From CAXBMB01 sp963976695 (GTDB lineage: Bacteria; Pseudomonadota; Alphaproteobacteria; Kiloniellales; DSM-21159): a stretch of DNA of 64,000 nt. A program made the position numbers and the translations under genes. The stretch spans positions 1-64,000 of the forward strand of contig CAXBMB010000015.1 in NCBI GenBank assembly GCA_963976695.1, written 5' to 3'. The notes beneath the pieces are model-generated. The model worked only from the letters and a program-made list of their open reading frames with translations, had not been told where the DNA came from and searched no databases. Positions 1 to 8,125 of this stretch are shown piece by piece. Positions within the stretch are counted from its first letter, which is position 1; each line of letters opens with the position of its first letter.

Positions 1-106
1 AACCGCCGACGGACAGCTTGATTTTGCCGTCTTCAGCAGCGCTAGCAGCACCAGCAGCCAGACCAGCAACCGCAAGGGCGGTGGTCCCCATAAGAATCTT
101 TTTCAT
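1..106 (-). CDS. Porin, N-terminal fragment (cut by window edge)
   Basis: Only the first 35 codons are inside the window. The ATG reads at 106-104 on the minus strand, with a strong GGAGGAAG ribosome site at 111-118. The peptide begins with a classical signal sequence (MKKILMGTTALAVAG and an Ala-rich stretch) with a likely cut after ASA. The mature start AEDGKIKLSVGG is typical of Gram-negative outer-membrane porins of Rhodospirillales and relatives. That the product is exported is seen directly; porin is a family-level inference from a very short mature segment. Confidence 0.65.
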   Translation of the reverse strand, partial: MKKILMGTTALAVAGLAAGAASAAEDGKIKLSVGG

Positions 107-452
107 TATACTTCCTCCATGAAGCTCAGACGCTTTGCGATCTCTACGGGGACAGGGTGCTCCGGATTTCGCAATCGAAAACCAAGCGATCCAGTTGCCC
201 CCGTGGACCGCGTGTATCAGGGATCAGATACTGCGGTCACTCTAGTTCCTCGACCTACACAGTCAATTGGGAATGAAGGCGGTTGTGACATTTCTGCCGA
301 GCTGTGTTTTTTATGCAACAGCGATTGTCTTGCGCTCCAAATCAATAGGTTAGGGCAGGATGCTCTGATCTTAATGAACCTTATGGCTGGAAGGCGCCGA
401 AGTTGCGGCTCGATGTTGAAGCTGATGGCGCCGCCAGAACCGTCGCCAAGCG
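107..452. other. Intergenic spacer upstream of the porin
   Basis: This is the 5' region of the leftward porin gene. It is less GC-rich than the surrounding genes and should carry the porin promoter. I saw no convincing hairpin, operator palindrome or coding sequence. The rightward open frame that fills it has no ribosome site and no recognisable family. Confidence 0.4.
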
Positions 453-1085
453 CTACGTCGGCTTCAGTTCCGTGACTCGGAGGTTGAAGGCGATGGAAAT
501 CCGTTCACCCTGGCCACGAAACGGCAGAACGCCGTGCTTTAACCAGGAGGGAAACATGATCAGATTTCCGGGCTGGGGCTGGATGGTCCAGGTTGATACC
601 GACAGCAGGCCGGGAAGATCGTAGACCCCCACCGCCCCGCGTGGATCGGTGAATTCCAGCGCGCCGTTGGGTGAAACCTTTGCATCGGGCGCGCCCAGGT
701 CGACATAATACACTGCCGACCAGTGGTTGTTGGCGTGGGAATGTTGGCGATTGTAGTCGCCGTCCTGGTTGACATTGGCCCAGGCGGTCACCGCCAGGCG
801 GCAGTCGAAATTGCGGTGCCCGACCTGTTTTTCCATGACGACGCCGAAGGCCTCGTTCAGCCACTGGCCCAGCTGTTGCACCTGGGGGCCGCCCCAGGTC
901 ATGAAGTCCGGCGTCGATTGCCAACCGCCGATGTTCGACTTGCTGGTGGAGGGCTGTCGATCCCGCCGCGTCAGAATGGTCTGTTTCAGCGCGGCGTTGA
1001 ATCCGTCTGGAAGCGGACAGGCCTTGCGATAGATCGGGGTGGCGAAGGCGAGAACGACGGGCTCTTCCGTGTCGTCGGGCTGCAT
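453..1085 (-). CDS. TIGR02466-type putative 2-oxoglutarate/Fe(II) oxygenase
   Basis: A 210-residue protein resembling the TIGR02466 / PF13759 putative 2OG-Fe(II) oxygenases. The open frame extends much further upstream, but the extension is low-complexity and Arg-rich, and family similarity begins at the ATG at 1085 (MQPDDTEEP). Candidate iron ligands are the HSH segment at residues 115-117 and His184 in MFPSWLKHGV, followed by Arg195 in a GERISIAFN strand that would bind the 2-oxoglutarate carboxylate. The NHWSAVYYV stretch matches the family signature. The substrate is unknown. It points away from the porin and is separated from the upstream MFS gene by about 150 bp. Confidence 0.75.
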   Translation of the reverse strand: MQPDDTEEPVVLAFATPIYRKACPLPDGFNAALKQTILTRRDRQPSTSKSNIGGWQSTPDFMTWGGPQVQQLGQWLNEAFGVVMEKQVGHRNFDCRLAVTAWANVNQDGDYNRQHSHANNHWSAVYYVDLGAPDAKVSPNGALEFTDPRGAVGVYDLPGLLSVSTWTIQPQPGNLIMFPSWLKHGVLPFRGQGERISIAFNLRVTELKPT

Positions 1086-1236
1086 GTCTTTTTCTGTCCT
1101 TTTCAACGCGCGGGGAACAAGCCAGCTTTGCAAGGGTTTTACCCGAGGCCCGCGCGCAAAGGCCAGCGGGAAAGCGTTTTTCTTGCCGGCCGGGATGGGG
1201 AGTGGGATCGCGGCGTTTTGTCGGCTCGGGTATGGA

Positions 1237-2580
1237 TCACCCCCTGCCGGTTTGATCAGCGGCGGACGGCTCGACGGGCCCGCTCCGGCCTGGTTGCGCC
1301 GCCGCGCCGTCGACCTCATAGCCGTTTCCGTCCCCATAGTCGTCGCCGTCCTCGGGTATCTCGGCGCGCGGGTCAAGCGGTGACACCGTTTGTGCGCCGA
1401 GGATGGTTTCGTTGAAGTTTACCCGGTGGTCTTCGGACGCACGCTCGCGGATATTCATCCGCGCCATGGCGAAAACGGCAAGCAAGACGTGGACCAGCGC
1501 GGTGAAGGCAAAGAGGCCGGCCGGGCCGATAAACGTCATGGCCGCCGAGGCGATAAGCGGCCCGATGATGGCGCCGACGGCGTAGATCAACAGCAGGCCG
1601 CTGGCCACCTCGACAAAGTCGTCTTGGGCGGCAAAATCGTTGGTGTGCGCCACCGACAGGCCGTAGAGCGGCAGGGCGAAGAGACCATAGGCGAACCCCG
1701 CCGCCATGAGGGTGACGATGGAGGCCTGGGACAGCAACACCAGCCCCAGTCCGGCCAGGCTGGCGGCCAGACCCGCCCCCAGAATCACCTTGCGTCGATC
1801 GACGAAGTCGGACAGGTAGCCCAGCGGCCATTGCCCCACCGCGCCGGCGATCGCGGTGACGCTCATGAAGATCGCCAGATCCCGGACCTGCATCCCGCTT
1901 TTCTGCGCGAAGATCGGCCCCAGGGACCAAAAGGAGCCGTTGGCCATGCCCACCACCAGACAGCCAACGAAGCCGACCGGCGACAGCCGGAAGATTCGCC
2001 AGGGCCGGACCTTGACCTGCTTAACCGGCGCCGGGGCCTGCGCGGCGGTCAGCGCCACCGGGACCGCGGCCATCGACACCAAGATCGAGGCCAGGGCGAA
2101 CAGCGAAAAGGTTGTCGGATCGTAGAGTATGATCATCATCTGCCCCAGGGTCAGAACCGACAGGTTGATGATGGTATAGATGGAAAAGATCGCCCCCCGG
2201 GTCTCATTGGTGGCGCGCTCGTTCAGCCAGCTTTCGATGATCATATAGAGCGTGGCGAAGCAGAAGCCGGTAACCGCGCGCAGCAGCCACCACACCACCA
2301 CTTCCGGCAGCATGGCGTGGGCCAAGACAATGGTTGACGCCAGCGACACCATGGCGGTGAAGCTGCGGATGTGCCCCGCGCGCTTGATCAACCAGGGGCC
2401 GAGAAGACAGCCCGCGGCGAAGCCGGCAAAATAGAAGGACCCCAATACGCCAATGTCGGTCGTCGAGAAGGTTTCCAGATTGGCACGGACCGGCAGCAGG
2501 GTGTTTTGCAGCCCATTTCCCATTAACAGCAGGGCAACGCTGAACAAGAGGGCGGCGATTGACGCGAGGGGGGTACGCAT
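1237..2580 (-). CDS. MFS transporter (YcaD-like)
   Basis: A 447-residue inner-membrane carrier with about twelve hydrophobic segments, the usual MFS length plus a hydrophilic C-terminal tail of about 70 residues. The N-terminal half carries LGSFYFAGFAAGCLLGPWLIKRAGH, an MFS loop 2-3 pattern, and residues near 240-260 repeat it as GQWPLGYLSDFVDRRK. The segments resemble the YcaD/UMF1-like drug or sugar efflux carriers. The substrate cannot be read from sequence. The acidic tail (RAEIPEDGDDYGDGNGYE) is unusual for the family and may be cytoplasmic. Confidence 0.8.
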   Translation of the reverse strand: MRTPLASIAALLFSVALLLMGNGLQNTLLPVRANLETFSTTDIGVLGSFYFAGFAAGCLLGPWLIKRAGHIRSFTAMVSLASTIVLAHAMLPEVVVWWLLRAVTGFCFATLYMIIESWLNERATNETRGAIFSIYTIINLSVLTLGQMMIILYDPTTFSLFALASILVSMAAVPVALTAAQAPAPVKQVKVRPWRIFRLSPVGFVGCLVVGMANGSFWSLGPIFAQKSGMQVRDLAIFMSVTAIAGAVGQWPLGYLSDFVDRRKVILGAGLAASLAGLGLVLLSQASIVTLMAAGFAYGLFALPLYGLSVAHTNDFAAQDDFVEVASGLLLIYAVGAIIGPLIASAAMTFIGPAGLFAFTALVHVLLAVFAMARMNIRERASEDHRVNFNETILGAQTVSPLDPRAEIPEDGDDYGDGNGYEVDGAAAQPGRSGPVEPSAADQTGRG

Positions 2581-2626
2581 AAACGAGGCCTTTCGCCTTG
2601 GTGGAAGTCTTCATCGCGGCAGGTCA

Positions 2627-2692
2627 GGGTCGGTGCAGGGTCGGTGCAGGGTTGGCGGAGAGTCGGCTGAGAGTCGCGGCAGGGCCGGGGGC
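2627..2692. repeat. Six degenerate copies of an 11-bp tandem repeat
   Basis: GGGTCGGTGCA occurs twice exactly at 2627-2648 and is followed by four diverged 11-bp units (GGGTTGGCGGA, GAGTCGGCTGA, GAGTCGCGGCA, GGGCCGGGGGC). It lies in the 419-bp divergent spacer between the MFS gene and the Dnr-type regulator. The rest of the spacer (2693-2999) shows a GC-rich stretch, then a more AT-rich stretch just before the regulator that presumably holds its promoter. No FNR box was found there. Confidence 0.7.
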
Positions 2693-2999
2693 AACGCGCG
2701 CGATGATCTCCGGTCAAAAGAAACCAGCCCGGCAACGCTAATGCAAAGAAGGCGGCGGAGGGAAGCTTCGCCAAGCGTCGTGCGGGTAATTTATTTTCGG
2801 GGCGATGAAGATCCCGGCGCAGGCGCCGATGGCTTTCTTTGAACCGGCGCAATATGGCGCATGTGCAGGGGTGGGACAGGTGTGGTAGGTGACACTGCCG
2901 CTGTTTTCTTTCGGCATTTGTCAGCCGCTTTGGGTATGACTATCGAAGAAAATACTGCCAAGCTACCGCAAGTAAGAAACTTTTTAAGGAAATCGACAG

Positions 3000-3710
3000 G
3001 TGCTGGACCAAAGAGATCATGACGTGGCCAAACAGGCGCTGTTGTTCAAAAGCCTTCCCGAGGCACAGGTCACGCGCCTGCTGGACATGGCGCAGCCGCG
3101 CGATTGCGTGCGTGGGGAAACGCTGTTCCTGCAGGACGAACCCGCGCGGCACGTTTATGTGGTACTTGACGGCTGGGTCAAGCTCTATCGTCTGACGCCC
3201 ACCGGGGCCGAGGCTATTGTCGGTGTTTTTACGCAAAAAGGCACCTTTGCCGAGGCCGCGGCCTTGAGCGAAGAGCCCTTGCCGGTGGCCGCCGAGGCGG
3301 TGACCGACTGCCGTCTTTTGCAGATCCCCGCGTCAACCTTGCTGCGGGAAATGCGAGAGCACCCGGAGATGGCCATCGCCATGCTGGTTTCCTCGTTCAA
3401 GCATCTGCATGGTCTGGTTAGTCAGATCGAGCAGCTCAAGGCTCACACCGGCGCCCAGCGGGTGGCCGAGTTCCTGGCCGAGCTGTGCCCGGTCAGCGAA
3501 GGCGCCTGCACCATCACCCTACCCTACGACAAATCGCTGATCGCCGGCCGACTTGGCATGAAACCGGAAAGTCTTTCGCGGACCTTTGCCCGGCTGCGGG
3601 CGCTGGGGGTTACGGTCTCGCAAAACCACGCCGCCATCGCCGACGTCGAGTCGCTGCGCAACTACGTCGACGAAGACCGCAGCGGGACCCTGGGCAAGGG
3701 CGTCGCCTAG
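3000..3710 (+). CDS. Crp/Fnr-family regulator, Dnr/Nnr type
   Basis: A 236-residue transcription factor. It has an N-terminal cyclic-nucleotide-binding-like beta roll (about residues 15-130), a long dimerisation helix, and a C-terminal winged helix with recognition helix IAGRLGMKPESLSRTFARL (about residues 178-196). It lacks the N-terminal Cys cluster that binds 4Fe-4S in Fnr, which points to the Dnr/Nnr branch whose members sense NO through heme. The SLSRTFARL recognition helix carries the E-x-x-S-R pattern expected to read TTGAT half-sites. Start is GTG at 3000 with AAGGA about ten bases upstream. It faces the nos genes and probably controls the FNR-type boxes at 12526, 23798 and 23958. Confidence 0.85.
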   Translation: MLDQRDHDVAKQALLFKSLPEAQVTRLLDMAQPRDCVRGETLFLQDEPARHVYVVLDGWVKLYRLTPTGAEAIVGVFTQKGTFAEAAALSEEPLPVAAEAVTDCRLLQIPASTLLREMREHPEMAIAMLVSSFKHLHGLVSQIEQLKAHTGAQRVAEFLAELCPVSEGACTITLPYDKSLIAGRLGMKPESLSRTFARLRALGVTVSQNHAAIADVESLRNYVDEDRSGTLGKGVA

Positions 3711-3768
3711 CCTGTGAGCCTGTGAGCGAAACAGCGCTTGGCGCGGCACTGCAGGCGGGAATCGGCGG

Positions 3769-4785
3769 CTAGGAAGCGCTGACCAGATGACGCCGCCCGC
3801 CGCCGTTGGGAAACAGCAGAACCTCGACGTTCCGCAGCGCCGCCAGCCGCGCCTGAATCTGCGCCGGCGGCAAGGCGGAAAATCCGGTGGAAAGCGCGTC
3901 GGCCGTGGTGGCGTCGTCGGCCAGAACGGAAAGGCTGCGATAGCGATTCGGCGCCCGGCCCCGACGTGGATCGAGCAGATTGGGCAACCGGTCCGGATCC
4001 GGTGACCCGGCAAGCGCCGCCGGCCGCGCCGAGGTGGCAAGAGCCCGATTGTTCAGCGCCAGCACCTCCAGCAGTTTTTCCGGTTTGTCCGGGTCCTGCA
4101 AACCGACCCGCCAGGCCGGTTTGTGCGGCGGTCCGGCCAGGGCCCGCGCTTCGCCCAGGTTGACCAGGACCGAGCGTAATCCGGCCGCTTTCAGCAGCGT
4201 CGTGACCCGGTCGGTGATGTAGCCCTGGGCAATGCCGTTCAGGGTAACCGCCATGCCGGCCTTCGCGAAGGCCACCCGCGCGGGCGACAGGGCGATGGCG
4301 CGGCTGTCGATCAAGTCCAGCGCCTGCTTGAGGGCGGCGCGATCAGGCCGTTGCTCGCTTTGCGCCAGCAGCCGCCACAGCGGCTGCACCGTCACGTCGA
4401 AGGCGCCGCCGGTCAGGTCGGCAAAGCGCTGGCTGCGCGCCAGCAGGGTGACCAGATCTTGCGGTGGTTCCGCCAGCCAGCCCTGGCGGTTGAGGCGCGA
4501 CAGGTCGCTGTCGTTGCGGTAGAGCGAAAAAATCTGCTCCAGACGTTCAACTTCCTGCAGCAGCCGCGCCATCAGCTGCTCGCCGGCGGCCCGGTCGGCC
4601 AGGTAGAAGGTAAGGTCGGCTTTTGCGCCCAGCACCACGCCGCGCCACTGGATTTTGGCGGTATCCGGGGAGCCGGCGGCTGTCGGGTTGGCGAGCGACG
4701 ATCCGAGCGCCAGGGTAAGACTGCTGGCCGCCAGGATCTGCAGGCTGCGGCGTCGGCTCATGGTCTTGCGGTGAGATTGGAGCAT
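3769..4785 (-). CDS. nosX: NosX, ApbE-type FAD:protein FMN transferase
   Basis: A 338-residue ApbE-family protein that attaches FMN covalently to a threonine of NosR in the periplasm. Start chosen at 4785 (MLQSHRKTM), with GGAGAG nine bases upstream; a longer frame from 4836 lacks such a site. The leader contains a twin-arginine motif (SRRRSLQ) and a hydrophobic stretch, implying Tat export. ApbE landmarks include FSLYRNDSDLSRLN, GGAFDVTVQPLW, a LNGIAQGYITDRV segment (usually KGWAVD in ApbE) and VNLGEARALAG (usually VDLGGD). It is the last gene of the nosRZDFY operon, in the position nosX normally takes in alphaproteobacteria. Confidence 0.9.
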   Translation of the reverse strand: MLQSHRKTMSRRRSLQILAASSLTLALGSSLANPTAAGSPDTAKIQWRGVVLGAKADLTFYLADRAAGEQLMARLLQEVERLEQIFSLYRNDSDLSRLNRQGWLAEPPQDLVTLLARSQRFADLTGGAFDVTVQPLWRLLAQSEQRPDRAALKQALDLIDSRAIALSPARVAFAKAGMAVTLNGIAQGYITDRVTTLLKAAGLRSVLVNLGEARALAGPPHKPAWRVGLQDPDKPEKLLEVLALNNRALATSARPAALAGSPDPDRLPNLLDPRRGRAPNRYRSLSVLADDATTADALSTGFSALPPAQIQARLAALRNVEVLLFPNGGGRRHLVSAS

Positions 4786-4786
4786 G

Positions 4787-4882
4787 TCAACTCTCTCCGT
4801 CACGGTTGGCTGTGGGGGTGCTGTGCAGGGCGTCAACCAGCGGAAAGGCCAGCACCGTGAAACTCAGAAAAGCCTGTCGCAT
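4787..4882 (-). CDS. 31-codon ORF in the position usually held by nosL
   Basis: An ATG two bases after the nosY stop opens a 31-residue frame whose TGA lies immediately before the nosX ATG. The first 18 residues (MRQAFLSFTVLAFPLVDA) look like a short signal or membrane segment; the rest is hydrophilic. No lipobox cysteine is present, so this is not an intact NosL copper chaperone. The nosX ribosome site sits inside its last codons, consistent with translational coupling. It may be a remnant of nosL, a micropeptide, or a chance frame. It is too short to identify by family. Confidence 0.35.
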   Translation of the reverse strand: MRQAFLSFTVLAFPLVDALHSTPTANRDGES

Positions 4883-4884
4883 GA

Positions 4885-5706
4885 TCAAAGCTCGCGCCGT
4901 CGGAACAGCCAAAGCGCGAGGCCCAGCGGCAGCAGGATCCAGCCGGCCAGCACCGCCAGTTGGGCCGGCAGGGCATAGGCGCCGCCCGCACCGGTCAGAC
5001 CGCCCAGCAGGCCGCTGGCTTGACCGGGCGACAGGGTGAACAGCCGATAGGCATCCGTCGGGTTTAGGGTCAGCAGCAGGGAAAACTGGGCTTCGCTCAA
5101 CAGTTGCCCGTCCCGCGCCAGCAACAGCGCCAGCAATCCCAGATCATAGAGCACCACCAGGCTAAGCCAGAGGCCGATGGCCACCCCGGCGGCGGTGGCC
5201 CGCTCCCTAACCCAGCAACTGACAAGATAGCCCAGCGCCAGGAAGACCGCGCCCAGCAAAAGCGAGCCGGCCATCATCCGCGCGAAGGCCAGGGCGCTGT
5301 CCAGGTCGACACCGTTGGTCAGGCCGATCAGCAGGGCGGTGGCGCCGTAGCCCACCAGCAGCGCCAGGGCGAGAATCGACAGGTGTCCTAGGAATTTGCC
5401 AAGCAGCACCTGCCAGCGGGCCAGCGGATAGGACAGCAGCAGCAGCATGGAACCGCGCTCGAATTCGCCGACGATCGCGTCGTAGGACAGCATCAGCGCC
5501 AGCAGCGGCATGAGATAGACCGTCAGGCTGGCGAGGCTGACCAGGGTCGCGGCAAGCGGCGTGGCTTGCACGGTGCCCACCGGCGCGGTGCCGACCAGCG
5601 CCAGCACCAGGGACAGCGTGCCGAGCAAAAAGATTGCCGCCGCCACCCATCGATTGCGCAGACCGTCGCGGATTTCCTTTCCCGCCAAAATCAGCACCTT
5701 ATCCAT
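4885..5706 (-). CDS. nosY: NosY, membrane permease of the NosDFY complex
   Basis: A 273-residue integral membrane protein with about six hydrophobic helices, matching the ABC-2-type permease NosY (P. stutzeri NosY is about the same length). Start is the ATG at 5706 (MDKVLILAGKEIRDGLRNRW), overlapping the nosF stop by eight bases. A loop with SYDAIVGEFERGSMLLLLSYPLARWQVLLGK is the cytoplasmic coupling-helix region characteristic of NosY. With NosF and NosD it forms the transporter needed for assembly of the CuZ cluster of nitrous oxide reductase. Confidence 0.93.
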   Translation of the reverse strand: MDKVLILAGKEIRDGLRNRWVAAAIFLLGTLSLVLALVGTAPVGTVQATPLAATLVSLASLTVYLMPLLALMLSYDAIVGEFERGSMLLLLSYPLARWQVLLGKFLGHLSILALALLVGYGATALLIGLTNGVDLDSALAFARMMAGSLLLGAVFLALGYLVSCWVRERATAAGVAIGLWLSLVVLYDLGLLALLLARDGQLLSEAQFSLLLTLNPTDAYRLFTLSPGQASGLLGGLTGAGGAYALPAQLAVLAGWILLPLGLALWLFRRREL

Positions 5707-6664
5707 GATGCGGCTCCGTTTCCTGTGGGGCTTGGGCCATGAAGTAAGCGTAAATTTCCTCCAGCCCGGGCAGGGAAATCTGCAGATCGGTGACCTCTGG
5801 CAAGTGCTGGGTAATTTCGCGCAACAGCGCCATTTTGCCACTATCCAGGCAGGCCAGATCCAGGCGTCGGTCGTTGACGTAAAGCGGCTTGGCCAAGGGA
5901 CGGAGCCGCTGCGCCAACTCGGCCGCCTGGCCGGCCGGAACCGAAACCTCGATGCGGGTGGCCAGACCGGCCTGGCGGCGCAGTTCCTCCAGCGAGCCGA
6001 AAGCCACCAGACGGCCCTGGTTCATGATCGCCAGCCGGTCGACCCGGGTTTCGATTTCGGTCAGGGCGTGGGAGGAAATGAGCGCCGCGACCCCCTGGGC
6101 CTTCAGACTGTCCAGCAGGGTGAAGAAGGTTTGCCGCAGCGCCGGATCCAGCCCGGTCATCGGTTCGTCCAGCAGCAGCAGCTTGGGGCTGCCCAGCAGG
6201 GCCTGGGCCAGGCCCAGGCGTTGGCGCATACCCTTGGAATAGGTGCTGACCCGCCGATTGGCGGCGAAATCCAGCCCCACCTGCGCCAGCAGATGATTAA
6301 TCGTTCGCCGGTCGGCATTCTTCAGCAGGGCGTAGAAGGTCAAGAGTTCCCGGCCGGTCATCGAGTCTTGAAACTGCAGCTGCTCGGGCAGGTAGCCGAT
6401 GGTTTGGCGAACCTTGGGAAATTGCGCGGCGCGCGGCGAGACGCCGTCCAGCAGCAGTTCACCCTCGCTTGGCGCAATCAGTCCCAGCATCAGCTTGATC
6501 AAGGTGGTCTTGCCGGCGCCGTTGTGACCCAGCAGCGCCAGGCGCTCTCCCCTGGCCAGGCTAAAGCTGACGGCGCGCACCGCGTCAGTCTGGCCATAGC
6601 GTTTGACCACCCGATGCAGCTGCAACAGCGCCGGGACGTTTTCGGAAGTCTGCGGCATGGTCAT
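5699..6664 (-). CDS. nosF: NosF, ABC ATPase for CuZ assembly
   Basis: A 321-residue ATPase. Start chosen at 6664 (MTMPQ): AGGAGG lies seven bases upstream and the start overlaps the nosD stop as ATGA, whereas the longer frame upstream is Arg-rich noise antisense to family similarity. Walker A is GHNGAGKTT (about residue 42), signature YSKGMRQRLGLAQ, Walker B KLLLLDEP, and H-loop ISSH. It energises the NosFY membrane complex that, with NosD, delivers copper or sulfur to apo-NosZ. Confidence 0.93.
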   Translation of the reverse strand: MTMPQTSENVPALLQLHRVVKRYGQTDAVRAVSFSLARGERLALLGHNGAGKTTLIKLMLGLIAPSEGELLLDGVSPRAAQFPKVRQTIGYLPEQLQFQDSMTGRELLTFYALLKNADRRTINHLLAQVGLDFAANRRVSTYSKGMRQRLGLAQALLGSPKLLLLDEPMTGLDPALRQTFFTLLDSLKAQGVAALISSHALTEIETRVDRLAIMNQGRLVAFGSLEELRRQAGLATRIEVSVPAGQAAELAQRLRPLAKPLYVNDRRLDLACLDSGKMALLREITQHLPEVTDLQISLPGLEEIYAYFMAQAPQETEPHHG

Positions 6665-8121
6665 TTCTCGACCTCCTGGTTTGTCGAGGCTTGTGCGGCG
6701 TCGCCCCGGTGATAGGGCGGCGTCAGCGCGTGGGTCGCGGCGCCGGCCCCGGCGGGTCCGGAAAGCAAGGGGGCGCCGGTCATCGGCGGCGCCATCAGCG
6801 GCGCCGAATCGGTGACGCCGCCGGGATAGAGGCCGGGAAACTCCGATTGCGCCCAGCGGAGAAGCTGCAGCGCCGGGCTGGACAGCAGCAGCTTGGCCTG
6901 GGGGACGCGCCACAGCAGCCGATCCACCATATCGTTGGGCCGGTAGGGCCGATCCGCCAGACCGTCGCTGTTGAGGTCAATGGCGAGATTGTCGCTCCAA
7001 TAGTTTCCGCGGCCGGCGTGGGACCATTCGATCTGCTGGGTCCCGACATATTTCACCTGGGTGCGGCTGGCGACAAAGGCGTTGCCGCTGATGACGTTTT
7101 TCTCCGAACCGGCGGTGAACTGAATGCCGATCGCACAGTTCTGAAAGCGGTTGCCGTGGAAATTATTCCGGTTCGAGTTGTAGATAAAGACGCACTTTTC
7201 CGCCGCGTTGACCTGGTTGTCGGTGATGTCGGACCTGTTGGCGTAGTTGAACAGCAGGCCGCCATCCCGGTCGCCCAGCGACAGGTTTCCACGGATTTCC
7301 AGATCGTTGGAAAACATGATCGCATAGCCGACGTGGTTGCCGTGGGAGACGTTGCCGCTGATTTCGCTGCGGTGGGTGTACATGTAGTGGACCGCAAAGC
7401 GCAGGTCCTGAAAATGGTTGTCGCGAAAGGCGTTGCGCTTGCTGGTGGTGACGAAGATCCCGTCCCGGCCGTAGCGGATGTCGTTGGCCTCGACCACCGA
7501 ACCTGGGGTGTTCCACAGTTGAACGCCGTTTCCCCGCTCGTTGACTCGAAGATCGCGCCGGCCTTCGATGCGGTTGGCGCGCACCAGCGCGTCGGCGGGC
7601 CCCTTCAGGAAGACGCCGATCAGATTGTTTCGCAGATAGTTGCCGATAAGCCGGGCATTGCCTCCCTTTTGGGTGACGAAAACACCGCTGTCCTCGCTTT
7701 CCAGCGAGAGGCCCGAACCGGTGATCTCCACGCCCTGCACCGTGACGTCGGGCGCGTCGATCACGATCACGTGGCCTTTGCCCGCGCCGACAATTCGCGC
7801 CCCGGGCTCGCCGCTCAGGGTCACCGGCCTCTCAAGCACCAGCGGGCCTTGATGGCGGCCGGCCTGCAGCAGCAGGCGATCGCCCGGCGCGGCGGTTTTC
7901 AGCATCTGGCGAAGCTGATCCTGTCCGGCCGGCACCCGCAGTTCGGCGGCAAGGGCGGGATGGACCCACACCAGCAGCGCCAGCAGCGCCGGAACCATCA
8001 GGCGACCGAGGATCGCGGGCCGCAAGGCGGTGATGGGGGGGAAGACCGGGAAGCGGTGGCGCGAGGCGGGCGCGGGGCCCGCCTCTTGCTCTGTCCACCG
8101 AGCCAGTTTGTCGCTGGCCAT
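6661..8121 (-). CDS. nosD: NosD, periplasmic copper-processing protein
   Basis: A 486-residue beta-helix protein built from repeated PbH1/CASH-type turns (for example GNYLRNNLIGVFLKG, GNYWSDNLAIDLNSDG), typical of NosD. The export signal is probably the hydrophobic stretch near residues 42-60 (MVPALLALLVWVHPALAA), so the first 41 residues from the ATG at 8121 may be a long leader or a wrong start; ATG at 7998 is the alternative. The upstream ATG sits only four bases after the nosZ stop. NosD works with NosF and NosY in CuZ maturation. Confidence 0.92.
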   Translation of the reverse strand: MASDKLARWTEQEAGPAPASRHRFPVFPPITALRPAILGRLMVPALLALLVWVHPALAAELRVPAGQDQLRQMLKTAAPGDRLLLQAGRHQGPLVLERPVTLSGEPGARIVGAGKGHVIVIDAPDVTVQGVEITGSGLSLESEDSGVFVTQKGGNARLIGNYLRNNLIGVFLKGPADALVRANRIEGRRDLRVNERGNGVQLWNTPGSVVEANDIRYGRDGIFVTTSKRNAFRDNHFQDLRFAVHYMYTHRSEISGNVSHGNHVGYAIMFSNDLEIRGNLSLGDRDGGLLFNYANRSDITDNQVNAAEKCVFIYNSNRNNFHGNRFQNCAIGIQFTAGSEKNVISGNAFVASRTQVKYVGTQQIEWSHAGRGNYWSDNLAIDLNSDGLADRPYRPNDMVDRLLWRVPQAKLLLSSPALQLLRWAQSEFPGLYPGGVTDSAPLMAPPMTGAPLLSGPAGAGAATHALTPPYHRGDAAQASTNQEVEK

Positions 8122-8125
8122 GGTT

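Noticed and set aside
119..475. Rightward 118-codon frame opposite the porin promoter
   Set aside because: No ribosome site, no family resemblance, and it occupies the 5' spacer of the porin.
3711..3768. Terminator between the Dnr gene and nosX
   Set aside because: Only short direct repeats (CCTGTGAG) and a weak GCGC/GCGC pairing; no convincing stem or T tract.
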